Assembly: GCA_032718475.1 (NCBI GenBank)
Contig: JAUCBJ010002291.1
Coordinates: 1-64,000 of the forward strand
Reading direction: 5' to 3'
Origin: Nemertoderma westbladi
Lineage: Eukaryota; Xenacoelomorpha; Nemertodermatida; Nemertodermatidae
DNA: 64,000 bases
Positions 11,243 to 21,234 of the stretch are shown piece after piece (position 1 is the stretch's first letter; each line of letters begins with the position of its first letter). The notes beneath the pieces are model-generated. The model saw only the letters and a program-made list of their open reading frames with translations, searched no databases and was not told where the DNA came from. Both the position numbers and the translations under genes were made by a program.

Positions 11243-11553
11243 GGGGTAGGCGAGCGTCACCTCCCCAAAGGCGCCGAGACACGCCGTGACGCAGTCCCTG
11301 GTCAATCCCTAGTGGCAAGAATCGAGTTTGCAACTAGCAGCGGTACCGAAATATCGTGGCTATATGCTAAACTCTCATCAAGCCAGGGAGACGGGGGACT
11401 GGCCAGGAGCCATATTTGGTCTGCTATAATCCTCGGATTTATGAAGGGTTGGACAATTGCGTACACCTTAAAACTCATACTATTTGTCGGTTTTCCACAC
11501 TATTTAGCAAAAAGTCACAAAAACTGACTATTTGTAAAAAGTCTGGACTATTT
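11243..11553. other. Spacer without a recognised gene
   Basis: About 310 bp between the decayed block and the minisatellite. GC content is higher than in the surrounding intergenic DNA up to about 11400. Nothing specific is recognised. Confidence 0.4.
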
Positions 11554-12475
11554 GTAGGTGGGTTTTTTTGAGTGCCTGTTACAAGGTCACCATCTATGAG
11601 GGGTGTGACTCCCGCCATCCAATAAGCTGTGTAGGTGGGTTTTTTTGAGTGCCCATTACAAGGTCACCACTGTCTATGAGGGGTGTGCCACCCGCCACCC
11701 AATAAGCTGTGTAGGTGGGTTTTATTGAGTGCCCGTTAGAAGGTCACCACCGTCTATGAGGGGTGTGACACCTGCCATCCAATAAGCTGTGTACATGGGT
11801 TTTTTTGAGTGCCCATTACAAGGTCACCGTGTATGAGGGGTGAAGGCACCGTGTATGAGGGGTGTGACACCCACCATCCAATAAGCTGTGTAGGTGGGTT
11901 TTTTTGAGTGCCCGTTACAAGGTCACCGTCTATTAGGGGTGTGAAACCCGCCATCCAATAAGCTGTGTAGGTGGGTTTTTTGAGTGCCCGTTACAAGGTC
12001 ACTGTCTATGAGGGGTGTGACACCCGCCATCCAATAAGCAGTGTAGGTGGGTTTTTTTGAGTGCCCGTTACAAGGTCACCACCATCTATGAGGGGTGGGA
12101 CACCCACCATCCAATAAGCTGTGTAGGTGGGTTTTTTTGAGTGCCCATTACAAGGTCACCGTCTATGAGGGGTGTGACACCCTCCATCCAATAAGCTGTG
12201 TAGGTGGGTTTTTTTGAGTGCCCGTTACAAGGTCATCGCCTATGAGGGGTGTGACACCCACCATCCAATAAGCTGTGTAGGTGGGTTTTTTTGAGTGCCC
12301 GTTACAAGGTCACCACCGTCTATGAGGGGTGTGACACCCGCCATCAAATAAGCTGTGTAGGTGGGTTTTTTTGAGTGCCCGTTACAAGGTCACCACCATC
12401 TATGAGGGGTGTGACACCCGCCAAACTATAAGCTGTGTAGGTTGGTTTTTTTTGAGTGCCCATTACAAGGTCACT
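11554..12475 (+). repeat. Minisatellite, about 12 units of 76-80 bp
   Basis: Units start at 11554, 11631, 11711, 11791, 11890, 11967, 12043, 12123, 12200, 12277, 12357 and 12437 (the last partial). Each contains GTGGGTTTTTTTGAGTGCCC, a GGTCACC palindrome and CCAATAAGCTGTGTAGG. The 99-bp unit at 11791 holds an internal duplication of the GTATGAGGGGTG segment. Short frames across the array are products of the repeat and not genes. Confidence 0.9.
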
Positions 12476-12782
12476 CTCTTTTGTCACTCGGCCTCTTTTC
12501 GACAAGGTCACTCGGCCTCTTTTCGTCCTCAGCTGTCTCGAGAAGGAACTCTATGGTGCGTAACATATGACTCAGCATCTAGATTAATTGTTCTTATATC
12601 TAACAATGCCAGAGTCTAAGGATTAAATGCACCATGAATATCAACAGAACAACCCCGGCCCATCTCTATCCTTGAGCTGCTGTCTCACAATGGGCTCCAA
12701 GACTACATTATGTGGTTAAATGTCCACTGAAACTGAAAATTCTTCCACTGACACTCGACTCCTAGAAAGAATTATGCGATCT

Positions 12783-12933
12783 TCTGCTACTTTCCACCAT
12801 CATTAATAATAAATACAACTTCAACTGGACTGCTTTCATTGCTTTCTCTACCGACTCCTCCTCCCTAAGGAAATCTAGACGCAACCCTCATAACTTCCAG
12901 CTGCCCTTCCTCCATAAGTCCACCTCTTAGCAA
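12783..12933 (+). repeat. Left copy of a 151-bp direct repeat flanking the RTE-like element
   Basis: It aligns without gaps to 16279-16429, with about nine mismatches by eye. The upstream copy continues further left into similar sequence, while the downstream copy continues further right. This is the arrangement expected if the element between them made a very long target-site duplication. The sequence itself may be the 3' part of an older LINE ORF. Confidence 0.8.
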
Positions 12934-13286
12934 AAATTCATCAACTAAATAAGTTATTGAGGGCTATAGCGCCTAGGGCACCATTGAAGGCAAAGGCTTG
13001 ATATGCATCTGCATTAGAGATGATACAAGCCCTGCCCTGTCTATACTGGATGCTCCTCTACCAGTGTTAGGTAACCTAACCCAGGAGGCACACTTGGTTC
13101 AGGGTATAACAAAAGGACCCCTACAGTCGGCAGCAGGGCTGTAGGCCATGGATAGGCAGAAGGTAATCAACCAATGGCTAGACATGCTGACAAGGTTGGC
13201 GGAAGGTAATCAACCAACGGTGACCTGCTGCAAAGACGCTTGTAGGAGTTGCGACCACAAGCGGTTTACTCCCGCAACTGAAAGAT

Positions 13287-14387
13287 ATGAGTATGAGAAC
13301 CCTCCAGGAGAAATACCGGCTCGGTCGTCGCCCGGGTCAACAAGGACTGCATCCCTCAGTGGTACACCATCCTGGGGTCGATAAATTGGCTACTGGAAAA
13401 AAAGACAGAGAAGAAAGAAGAACCAACCTGTTGAAATGTAAAAAGACACTAAAGATTGCTACAATGAACGCACGCACGCTGAAAGCACGTACCAAACAGG
13501 GTGACATGGTCGCTCTGGCATTGGAATATCACATCGACATCATCTGCATCCAAGAACATCGGATTTGTCATGAAGACACTGCCATGAAGTACAATGACAT
13601 TGGAAATGGATGGACGTTAGTAACAAGCTCAGCAGTAAGAAACTCGGCCAATGCATCAATTGGTGGAGTAGGAATTCTGCTAAGCCCATTTGCACTTAAG
13701 ACCCTAAACAACATCGAATCTATAAATTCCAGGGTTATGATCGCAACATTTGATGGGAATCCCAAGACAACAGTTATATGTTGCTACAGTCCAACCAATG
13801 CCTCAGAGCCAGAACAAGCAGTCAAGTTTTATGAAGATCTGACTGGACTTGTTAAGGACATTCCGAAACACAATGTTAAAGTCATTGCTGGTGACTTGGA
13901 TGCGCAAATTGGCCCAGAAGACATCAAGGGTTACACCTATAACACCAGTTCTAACAGAAATGGGTACTTTCTTTTGGACCTAATGGAAGAATGTGAATTG
14001 ATACCAACAAACAACACATTCGAAAAGAGTAAGGGGAAGCTATGGACCTTTCAATACCCTAATGGAACCAAAGCACAACTGGATTACATCCTTATAAACA
14101 AAAAACAGCTCGTTCAACCTAATTGTTTGAACCACAGAATTGTGACTGCAGAGATTAGACTCAATTTAATAGCCAGCAAACCCAGGACAAGCAAGCAAAT
14201 CATCTATGACTGGGAGAAACTCAGAACTGACAATGCTGTAAAGGATGCTTATACAGTAGAAGTTCAAAAACGCTTTGAAGCACTTCAGTCAATGGATGAA
14301 GACCAATCCACTGATTCAATATACCAGAATATAATAACAGCCCACAAGGAATCAGCTAAGAGGCATATCCCCCAGAAACCCAAATGA
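13287..14387 (+). pseudogene. RTE-like apurinic/apyrimidinic-type endonuclease domain
   Basis: The 366-codon frame covers the endonuclease that nicks target DNA before reverse transcription. Visible motifs are IATMNARTL with catalytic Asn at residue 61, CIQEHR with Glu at 90, the CYSPTN strand near 166-171, and LDYILINK near 265-272. Two catalytic positions look lost: the usual GDFNA box reads GDLDA (residues 202-206) and the usual SDH box reads LNH (281-283). The true start is uncertain; an overlapping frame at 13148-13384 may hold part of the original N-terminus. Downstream the frame breaks at 14387. Confidence 0.8.
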
Positions 14388-15048
14388 AAACAGTATGTGC
14401 CATGGCAAAACTCTGAGGTACTTGTAAGAGAGAAGATCTTAAGATAGCCTACAAAGTTAAAACCGAACAACCAACAACCGAAAACATTAACAAGGTTGAG
14501 AAAGCTAAGGACGATCTTAAATTGGCCTACAAGATCAGCTAGGAAAAGTACATACGGATAAAACTGAAGCAATTACAACTGCTCACATACAGCAACAATC
14601 AAGACTTACCTGGCAAACTGTAAATGAGATATCTGGTCGGAAAAGTTGTGCAAAGGGGCGCCCCAAACCCAATAGTCCTGAAGAACGTGTTGGGAAGTGG
14701 AAAAATCACTTCAGCAACTTGCTTGGGCAGCCACCAAACATCGAGGTCAGCCCTACAAGGAAAATATATGACAAGACACTACCTATAGAAACAGGGGACT
14801 TCACACCTGCCGAACTCCAAAGAAGCATTAAAAGCATGTCCAATAATAAAGTGAGTGGATTAGATGAAATCCCAGCGGAGGGCTAAACAGACCATTATTG
14901 AATGTTTTGCATGTTAAAAGGGGAAAAGCCACCACCAATTTGGACTAAAGGTCAACTAAAGCCTCTCCCCAAGAAAGGAGACCTCGGCATACCAACAAAT
15001 TATTGTGGGATCTGTCTGCTTGTGGTAGCTGCCAAAATATAAAATAAA
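14388..15048 (+). pseudogene. RTE-like linker and RT fingers, frameshifted
   Basis: Conceptual translation in changing frames keeps RTE-like text between the endonuclease and RT palm, for example NKVSGLDEIPAE near 14849-14880 and KPLPKKGD near 14955-14985. Several stops and shifts prevent a continuous protein. Confidence 0.65.
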
Positions 15049-16272
15049 ATGATTCTATATAGGATTAGGCCTCACATAGAGAAACTACTGTGTAAGAGCC
15101 AAAACGGATTTCGACCAAGTAGATCAACAATAGCTCAGATACTTGCACTACGGAGACTGATTGAAGGAATTAAGTCAAAGAATCTCCCCGCAGTCATGAC
15201 TTTTGTGGACTTCAAGAAGGCATTCGACTCCATCAAATAGAGGTAAAATGCTTGAAATCCTAAGAGCTTATGGAATACCAGAAGTAATTGTTGCTGGCAT
15301 TGGATTGTTATATTGTGACACAGAAGCGCAGGTACTCTCACCAGATGGTGAAACTGAGTTTTTCTCAATCCTGGCTGGCGTACTGCAAGGTGACACATTA
15401 GCACCATTACTATAATTGTGCTGGATTATGCAATGAGGACAGCCACAAAGGGTGAAGATCTGGGATTCACACTTCAAGAACGCAGAAGTAGTAGATATCC
15501 GGCAACTACAGTCACAGACACCAACTTTACGGATGACATCGCCCTGCTCTCTAATACACTAGCAGATGCACAGCTTCTACTAAATAAAGTGGAGAGGGCT
15601 GCTAAGGAGGTTGGATTGCATATAAATGCTACCAAGACCGAATTCATGACCTTTACTGTTGATGGAAACTTGACAACCATTGATAATAATCAACTAAGGA
15701 AGGTTGATGACTTCCAGTACCTTGGATCATGGATAGAGAGTAGCAAAAAGGACGTAGAAGTTAGGAAAGCAAAGGCTTGGGTAGCTCTATCAAAAATGGA
15801 TACCATCTGGAAATCAGATCTCTCCAGGCACCTGAAGACTAAGTTCTTTCGAGCCACGGTGGAAAGTGTATTTTTATACGGGGGTGAGACCTGGACACTG
15901 ACTAAATCACTTGAATAACGAATTGATGGTTGCTACGTAAGACTACTAAGGGCAGCCCTAAACATCAGCTGGAGACAACACATGACAAACGCCGAGATTT
16001 ATGGTACAATACCACCTGTATCAACCACCCTCCGTGAATGCAGATTAAGATTCAGTGGGCACTGCTGGCGAAGTAAAGACGAGGTCATACCAGATCTACT
16101 TCTCTGGCAACCAACTCATGGAAAGCGTAGTCGTGGACGACCAGCCATAACATATATAGAGCAACTTGAAAGGGATACTGAACTTAGTAGAAACGAAATT
16201 GCGACAACTATGGAGAATCGGGAAGCCTGGAAGGATCTCATCTCCACTGTCCGAGTTCGCTCGACCCAGTAG
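15049..16272 (+). pseudogene. RTE-like reverse transcriptase and C-terminal region, broken
   Basis: The pieces 15049-15240, 15203-15415, 15418-15918 and 15982-16272 follow each other with stops or shifts between them. RT motifs are NGFRPSRSTIAQI, the motif A box VDFKKAFDSIK, motif B VLQGDTLAPLL and the catalytic box, which reads FTDD instead of FADD. The thumb motif is FQYLGSWI. The C-terminal part has the RFSGHCWR and WQPTHGKRSRGRP motifs seen in the relatives elsewhere in the window. Confidence 0.8.
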
Positions 16273-16278
16273 TAGTAG

Positions 16279-16429
16279 TCTGCTACTTTCCGCCATCATT
16301 AATAATAAATACAACTTCAACTGGACTCCTTTCATTGGCTTCTCTACCGACACCTCCTCCCTAAGGAAATCTAGACGCAACCCTCATAACTCCCAGCTGC
16401 CTTTCTTCCGTAAGTCCACCTCTTAGCAA
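16279..16429 (+). repeat. Right copy of the 151-bp direct repeat
   Basis: Ungapped match to 12783-12933, beginning directly after the (TAG)n tail. Read forward it can encode NKYNFNWTPFIGFSTDTSS, and the sequence further right recalls the last part of a LINE ORF. Confidence 0.8.
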
Positions 16430-17175
16430 CATTTCTGGTACTGATCTCACCGGCTAGCCAACCTACTACCACATGAAGTCTACTTCACATGACATACAGG
16501 ACACAGCGATCTGTACTGGAACTTCTTCGTCTCCACTTATATGGAACGGAACCCCTGCACCTGGAGAATTTGATACATGTGTACAGCATGCTCAGCCAAA
16601 CCACCAGACCTCCGACAGCATCTTAACTGACAGCACCTTGATATCTTGACAGCACTTCAACTCAAAGTTGTATATTTACGGGCCCTTAAAACCCTTTAGC
16701 TTGTGCTGTAAATTTATATATATTATTATGATTATTATAATGTAGCAAGACCTAAACTCAAGAATCTAAAGCAAGCAAAGCATAGACAACACTGTTTTCA
16801 TCTGTTATTATTGTTATAAACAATGTCGTTTTTATCCGGAATCATGGCTGTCAACTTCATAGCATATCCACCACCACCCACCGTGATCCCACCAATAACC
16901 TGCTGCTCTGTTTTTTTGGAGCAACTGGAGTAACTCCGCCTATTCATTGGTGAGAAGATTCGTTCCTGGTGTATTTTGTGTTGTCATTAATTTTCCAAAG
17001 GCTTCCCGATCTATATGGGTAAGGAGGACTGCAATGTCAAACTGAGTTTGTTAGCTGCAGCTTGTTCGCTTGTTTTGTCATCGATTGTCATCGATTGTTT
17101 TGTGAGTTTAGCTGGTCACTGGTCACTAATTTAGAGATAGAAAAAGACACTCAAATTTAATGAGAGATAGTAATA
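16430..17175. other. Probable LINE 3' end, then non-coding sequence
   Basis: The first 300 bp continue the sequence interrupted by the RTE-like insertion and end in an ATT-rich microsatellite-like tail near 16715-16745, which would fit the 3' end of an older LINE. The rest, up to the crystallin exon, shows no gene. Confidence 0.35.
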
Positions 17176-17302
17176 TTAATGAATGGAAGATTCTTTTAGT
17201 CTCATTAAGCCAAGGAATGCCTGTTCACCACCATCGGTGATCTTCCACAGTAAACCCTTCCACTTTGTTTCACAAGGTGCTTTGGTTCCCATTTATCGAC
17301 CA
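17176..17302 (-). pseudogene. Probable exon 4 of the beta/gamma-crystallin-like gene, with an in-frame stop
   Basis: The minus strand has a TTTAG acceptor at 17303-17307 whose first base completes the codon left open by exon 3. The frame then gives Ser-Gly-Arg and a TAA at 17293-17295, followed by 38 further open codons to a TAA at 17176-17178. The text before and after the stop (YSGR, then MGTK) lines up with YTGEFIGTT at the start of Greek key 2, so the stop falls where an ordinary residue is expected. This suggests a nonsense mutation in the fourth Greek key. The end of the frame (AFLGLMRLKE) resembles the closing strand VSSLRVI of key 2. Another acceptor or a different last exon cannot be excluded. 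Confidence 0.5.
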
Positions 17303-17501
17303 CTAAAGGATGAAAGCCAGGGTTGGGCCAGTAATATTAATGAGTAATGTATTAACTTTATAAATTAAATTAGTAATTTATTATTGGTAATTTTGTTGTC
17401 CATGTTAGCTTTGTTTGTATGGGTTAGTAACCCTGTAAGTAATCTTTATTTATAATTAGATACATAATTTTTAGTTGAAGTATATGTTATTAAACATTTA
17501 C

Positions 17502-17652
17502 CTGTAGATCTGCCAAGGAAATATCCCGGTTATGATGATGGAATTTGTGATGTCATCGAACCCATTCGCTCCCAAATCAGCTACGTTGCATCTTCGGTCA
17601 GCATCAGCGTCAACTTTGTATTCTGGAGCGTTACATGACATGAATGACCGAC
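17502..17652 (-). CDS. Exon 3 of the beta/gamma-crystallin-like gene
   Basis: This 151-bp exon has an acceptor TTCTCAG ending at 17653 and a donor GTAAAT at 17496-17501. It encodes the end of one Greek key, with the signature DLGANGFDDITNSIIITG followed by PWQIY, which opens the next key. Two bases at its 5' end complete a Gly codon begun by the last base of exon 2 (50012), so the combined protein reads through FKG, the conserved Gly turn of the third key. The fit of phase and motif makes it likely that exons 2 and 3 belong to one gene separated by about 32.4 kb. A paralogous locus with a lost exon 2 is the alternative. Confidence 0.75.
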
Positions 17653-18185
17653 CTGAGAATTAATTATAAAATACATAATTTCTCGTTGCATAGCAGATCA
17701 TCGATCAGAAATGACTTTCAATGCAGCATTTCAGACACCCGTTCCAATAATGTTAAATCGCAAAAAAATAAATATAGAAGTTTGATATATCTAGTTAGAT
17801 AAAATTATTTAATCCATTAAATTCAGAACGGCCACAAACCTCTGAAATTAGAGAAATAAGTTCTCACAAACCTTTAAATTATTGAATAGATTTTCAAAAT
17901 TTCGTGATAGCACCAAATTTTGCACACAGCACCGAAAAATACAAGTTTGATACGCTTGGTGCAACTCGTATATATTCTATCGAAACCAGAACCCATAAAA
18001 ACCCCTATTGCTCAAATAACAGGTTCAAAAAAACTTCTCAATATTTTTGAAAACCATTTTTAGTATTAGGAAGACAATAGATATTTAGGAATAGTTATAA
18101 AATTTCAGATTCCCAACTGCGTTTGTTTCAGAGTTTTAACAAAAAACCACCAATATTGACCCCCCAGGGGGGTTAATAGGGTTAA
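17653..18185. other. Intronic sequence with one diverged satellite-like unit
   Basis: About 17855-18060 resembles 51000-51240 in intron 1 (shared phrases such as CAAATTTTGCACACAGCACC and ATCGAAACCAGAACCC). No gene is present. Confidence 0.6.
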
Positions 18186-18189
18186 GGAA

Positions 18190-18335
18190 TAAAATTTTAC
18201 ATCGGAGAACATAATAAAAAATCTGATGAAAAAAAAGACAAAGAGTAACCCCCCCCCCCCCCCCCCCGGGTTACTCTTTGTCTTTTTTTCATCAGATTTT
18301 ATTTAATGTGTTTTCCGATGTAAAATTTTATGGTG
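18190..18335. repeat. Long hairpin with a poly-C loop
   Basis: Arms at 18190-18251 and 18267-18335 are nearly complementary (for example AATCTGATGAAAAAAAAGAC and its reverse complement) around a run of Cs at 18249-18267. The outer parts pair as AAAATTTTACATCGG and CCGATGTAAAATTTT. It belongs to a cluster of inverted repeats ending near 19022. Confidence 0.8.
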
Positions 18336-18390
18336 ATTCCGAATCTGAAATCAGTTTTTCGGAATCAGTTGTTCAAATCGTTCAAAATCT

Positions 18391-18638
18391 GTTTGCGTTT
18401 TTTTGAAGCTCCTGGTGTCGCCAACAACGTACGATACTGCGAGATTTTTTTTTTTAATTATATCAAAAGTTACAGCATTTAAAACATCAAAATGCTAAAA
18501 TTACCCGAATTTTGAAAATACTAGAATTTTTAGGATATTTTGATATTTTAAATGCTGTAACTTTTGATAAAATTAAAAAAAAATAAATACGGTAGTATCG
18601 TTTGTTGGCGACACCTAGAGCTTTGATAAAACGCAAAC
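18391..18638. repeat. Imperfect inverted repeat of about 250 bp
   Basis: The left side starts GTTTGCGTTTT and GGTGTCGCCAACAA, and the right side ends TTGTTGGCGACACC and AAACGCAAAC. Inner parts pair as CAAAAGTTACAGCATTTAAA and its complement. Mismatches are few but scattered. Confidence 0.7.
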
Positions 18639-18654
18639 ATAATTAAAATCAGTA

Positions 18655-18696
18655 AAAAATTACGGAACTAGTTTCCCTACTAGTTCCGTAATTTTA
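18655..18696. repeat. Short perfect-stem hairpin
   Basis: AATTACGGAACTAG pairs with CTAGTTCCGTAATT across a few-base loop. It sits inside the outer inverted repeat formed by 18331-18360 and 18993-19022. Confidence 0.75.
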
Positions 18697-19075
18697 TGTA
18701 AAAAAAAAGATAAACCGAGAAAAACGTGTTTTAAATTTCCTTCTAATTAATTACAACTGTCCAAACATGCAACAAAAGTGAATTTTTTTTAAATTTTTCA
18801 AAAATTATCTTTTTTTGCAGTTTTGATACCTATAGGCTAATTTTTGGCGCTGCTTCCGAAAATGGCAAAATATTTCGACATTTCTGGGTGTTTATTGGTC
18901 TTTTTTGGTGTCAAAAAATTTAAATTAAAAATTTTCAAATTTTTGATGAAAATTACAAAAGTTGCTATAACTCGAGAACTAAACAACTTATCGAAAAACT
19001 GATTTCAGATTCGGAATCACCATAAAACATCGCAAAACATATTAAAAAAAAATCTGATGAAAAAAAGACAAGGGG

Positions 19076-19080
19076 TCAAC
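19076..19080 (+). repeat. Probable 5-bp target duplication (TCAAC) left of the LTR element
   Basis: TCAAC here and TAAAC at 30587-30591 flank the two LTRs and differ at one base. A 5-bp duplication is usual for BEL/Pao elements, so this is a plausible but imperfect pair. Confidence 0.4.
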
Positions 19081-19713
19081 CGTGACGGGATCCACCGGAG
19101 TTGGCAGTAATGAATTCCGACCGGTGTGTGTTATACGCGTCGCCGCATCCGTAGGCTGCTAAAGGTGTAGTCTGGATCTATATAGTTTCCCGAAGGCCGT
19201 TCAAATAACTGAGTTTTACTGTCAGTGTTTATAATCGCAGAATGCAATAATAGCACAGTCTGAATATAATAGCACAGTAGTGACGACGGTTAAAACTGTT
19301 CCGGTCTCACAACTGCATAGGACCCAACTGAACCAGTAATCAATAACTGCAATGGTTATATTATTATTAACACATACTAAATTAGCTCTACACTACTGAG
19401 TGGCCTGAGTGTCCAATAGATGCGCTCTAATCACTCCCAATGTGCTCTCCCACCCACCATTGGCTTAACCTGATTAATTGTCACCTCGCCACTCAATGTT
19501 GCCACTATCCCCACGTGCTAGCCTTACTAGCCTGTTTGTCCCTCTAAGGTGGTTTGACCTCTCAACTCTCCCTGTGGCTTATTACGGCGTATATCGCCTT
19601 AGTTGGTTGTGAGGTGACAATATTATTGCTAATGTCACCTCGCCAACTATAATTGGTAAAATGCTACTAATCCCATTTTCGGTGGGTAGTGCAGGGAATT
19701 GAATCCGCTTACA
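19081..19713 (-). repeat. 3' LTR of the minus-strand BEL-like element
   Basis: It matches 29961-30586 along its whole length with scattered substitutions. On the minus strand it starts TGTAAGCGG directly after the polypurine tract and ends CCCGTCAC. One base at the outer end (19081) differs from the terminal CA expected. Confidence 0.9.
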
Positions 19714-19724
19714 CTCCCCTCCAT
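19714..19724 (-). promoter_or_regulatory. Polypurine tract before the 3' LTR
   Basis: On the minus strand ATGGAGGGGAG abuts the TG of the LTR. This is the position and composition of the plus-strand primer used in LTR element replication, and it fixes the element's orientation. Confidence 0.75.
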
Positions 19725-20402
19725 GATATATTCCCGGTGAGAAGATAGCATCAACCTTAAGTGCGCTTCAATTCCACCGGAATCCAATCTAATATTGGAT
19801 GTGGGGTGGAATTCTCTTCTCAGGGTTGGCTTTCCAGGTCGGCCCCCATGGGTTTGTTATCACTACCCATCCTTGGCACACCTGCGAGCTAGGCTGTACC
19901 AAGGCATCTGGCATCTCTGTTTTAATCGATTGCCCTCACTCCTCACACAATTTTACCTCTCGGACTTTGTTGTCCCTTCCTCTCTCGCCAGTCCCTTGGG
20001 ACTCATCCCCCTCTATGCTCGCTCCCCACACTTGAATCTCGCACCTCTTTTACTTCTTCATACCCTAACACCTCCTCCCCATACTCCTCCCATACTCGAC
20101 CCGTTTTCGCTGTCACTCTCCTCACACTCTTATCGGGTCCCACGCATGTGTACAGCATGTCAGTGAGATCCGTCGTTGTCCCGTCCTCCTGTTTCAGTCA
20201 ATTAGTCGCCAGTCCCAGTAGCTAATTGGAAAAGGTTATATTCGACTATGATAGGTCTATACTGATTATATATTGGGTATGTATATTGATTATTTTACGT
20301 ACGTACATACTAATTGCACTTAATTAAATTGCACTTAGGAGTTTGTACTGCTGCGTCCATGTGGTGCCTTCCAGGCACATTGACATCCCCTGTCTTGGAG
20401 TT
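19725..20402 (-). other. 3' non-coding or decayed end of the extra ORF region
   Basis: This is internal LTR-element sequence between the last supported coding text and the polypurine tract. Open frames here on the plus strand (for example 19795-20166) have pyrimidine-driven composition and no motif, so I do not call them. Confidence 0.5.
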
Positions 20403-20911
20403 CTACATTGCTCCTCCCGCACCCTCCGGGAACCATCTAATTTCCTTGCCCCTATCATCATCCTGTCTGGACCGCTTCCTCCCTTCCTGTTTACCCTTGA
20501 GGATACTCATCCTCGCTGATACCATCTTACCAAGCCCCATTGTTGGTTCTTTGGGTGTGGGTGTTATTAAGTCCTGGTATCTCTTCGAAGGTGGTCCCAC
20601 TGAGTGTCCCTCCTGTCTCCCTCTGGTAGCGTCCCACAAGATCATCTTCATCGCACGCGGCATGTGTTCCCCCAGAAAGTCCCTGAATTCGATCCTATTT
20701 TCTGTCCAGATATCTTTGGGTATGGATGACCCCTCTGTACAATGTCGCTGTTGCTACCTCCTGATACGTGAATGGTAGTCTCCTCTTGGTGATCTGCTGG
20801 TGGGCTTCTATATTGATGTTGAAGAAACCCCACCGGAATTACTGGGCCATCATCCTTTGTCGTGTCATGACTCCGATGTCGGCCCACACCTCGAAAATCT
20901 GGAATTTCTCC
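20403..20911 (-). pseudogene. C-terminal part of the extra ORF, frameshifted
   Basis: Minus-strand text such as WADIGVMTRQRMM (near 20875) follows the zinc-finger segment in a shifted frame, and further pieces continue to a stop at 20403. No domain is recognised. The composition stays protein-like down to about 20400. Confidence 0.4.
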
Positions 20912-21193
20912 TCATCGTCCATCCTCAAAGTGCCCTCTAAACTTGCACTTCAAACATCTGTTGTGCAACCTCGGACACGCACCCTTCTTGTGAGTAGACT
21001 CGTGGCAGTAAAGACACGCCATCCCCTTCAGGAAACGGTATAGATAGTTCTTTTGCTGATGGGTTAATCTCCCACAGCAATCGCAACCGTGCATCATTGT
21101 CTCCCGCCCCAAGTCATCCTTGGCTCCGCGTGGCCTCCTGGGTCTATGGAGCCGCTGGTAGGTAAACATCTGGATGTTGTCTTCTCTATCCAT
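20912..21193 (-). CDS. Zinc-finger cluster of the extra ORF
   Basis: The 93-codon segment contains GCDCCGRLTHQQ followed by CLYCHESTHKKGACPRLH and CLKCKFRGH, that is, two CX2CX4H units, the first followed by X4C and X3H. The pattern resembles tandem zinc knuckles and probably binds RNA or DNA. It lies downstream of the exonuclease-like part in the same gene region. It may be one piece of a single protein broken by frameshifts. Confidence 0.6.
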   Translation of the reverse strand: MDREDNIQMFTYQRLHRPRRPRGAKDDLGRETMMHGCDCCGRLTHQQKNYLYRFLKGMACLYCHESTHKKGACPRLHNRCLKCKFRGHFEDGR

Positions 21194-21234
21194 GTCGATA
21201 TCCTATGCCAACCTCGGCATCGTTTCTCCAAACA

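Larger units (their letters stand above)
12934..16278 (+). mobile_element. Full-length RTE-like non-LTR retrotransposon, inactivated
   Basis: The element is about 3.3 kb, the usual full length for RTE-type elements, and has a 5' leader, an apurinic-type endonuclease, a reverse transcriptase and a (TAG)n tail at 16269-16278. It is bounded by 151-bp direct repeats. Stops and frameshifts occur between the endonuclease and RT and inside RT. Its RT family is shared with the fragments at 2739-3250, 4128-5221 and 51966-52646, so this family has inserted repeatedly here. Confidence 0.85.
18331..19022. repeat. Outer inverted repeat enclosing AT-rich sequence
   Basis: GGTGATTCCGAATCTGAAAT near 18332 and its reverse complement near 19003-19022 form 30-bp arms. 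Together with the nested hairpins this looks like a foldback-type repeat cluster. The minus-strand BEL-like element begins about 60 bp further on. Confidence 0.65.

Noticed and set aside
11554-12475. CRISPR-like appearance of the 76-80 bp repeat array
   Set aside because: The repeats are contiguous without unique spacers, and the surrounding DNA is plainly eukaryotic.
17176-17302. Alternative frame in exon 4 starting Val-Asp-Lys-Trp
   Set aside because: It is open but out of phase with exon 3, and it lacks the Tyr-Ser-Gly ... Met-Gly-Thr alignment with Greek key 2.
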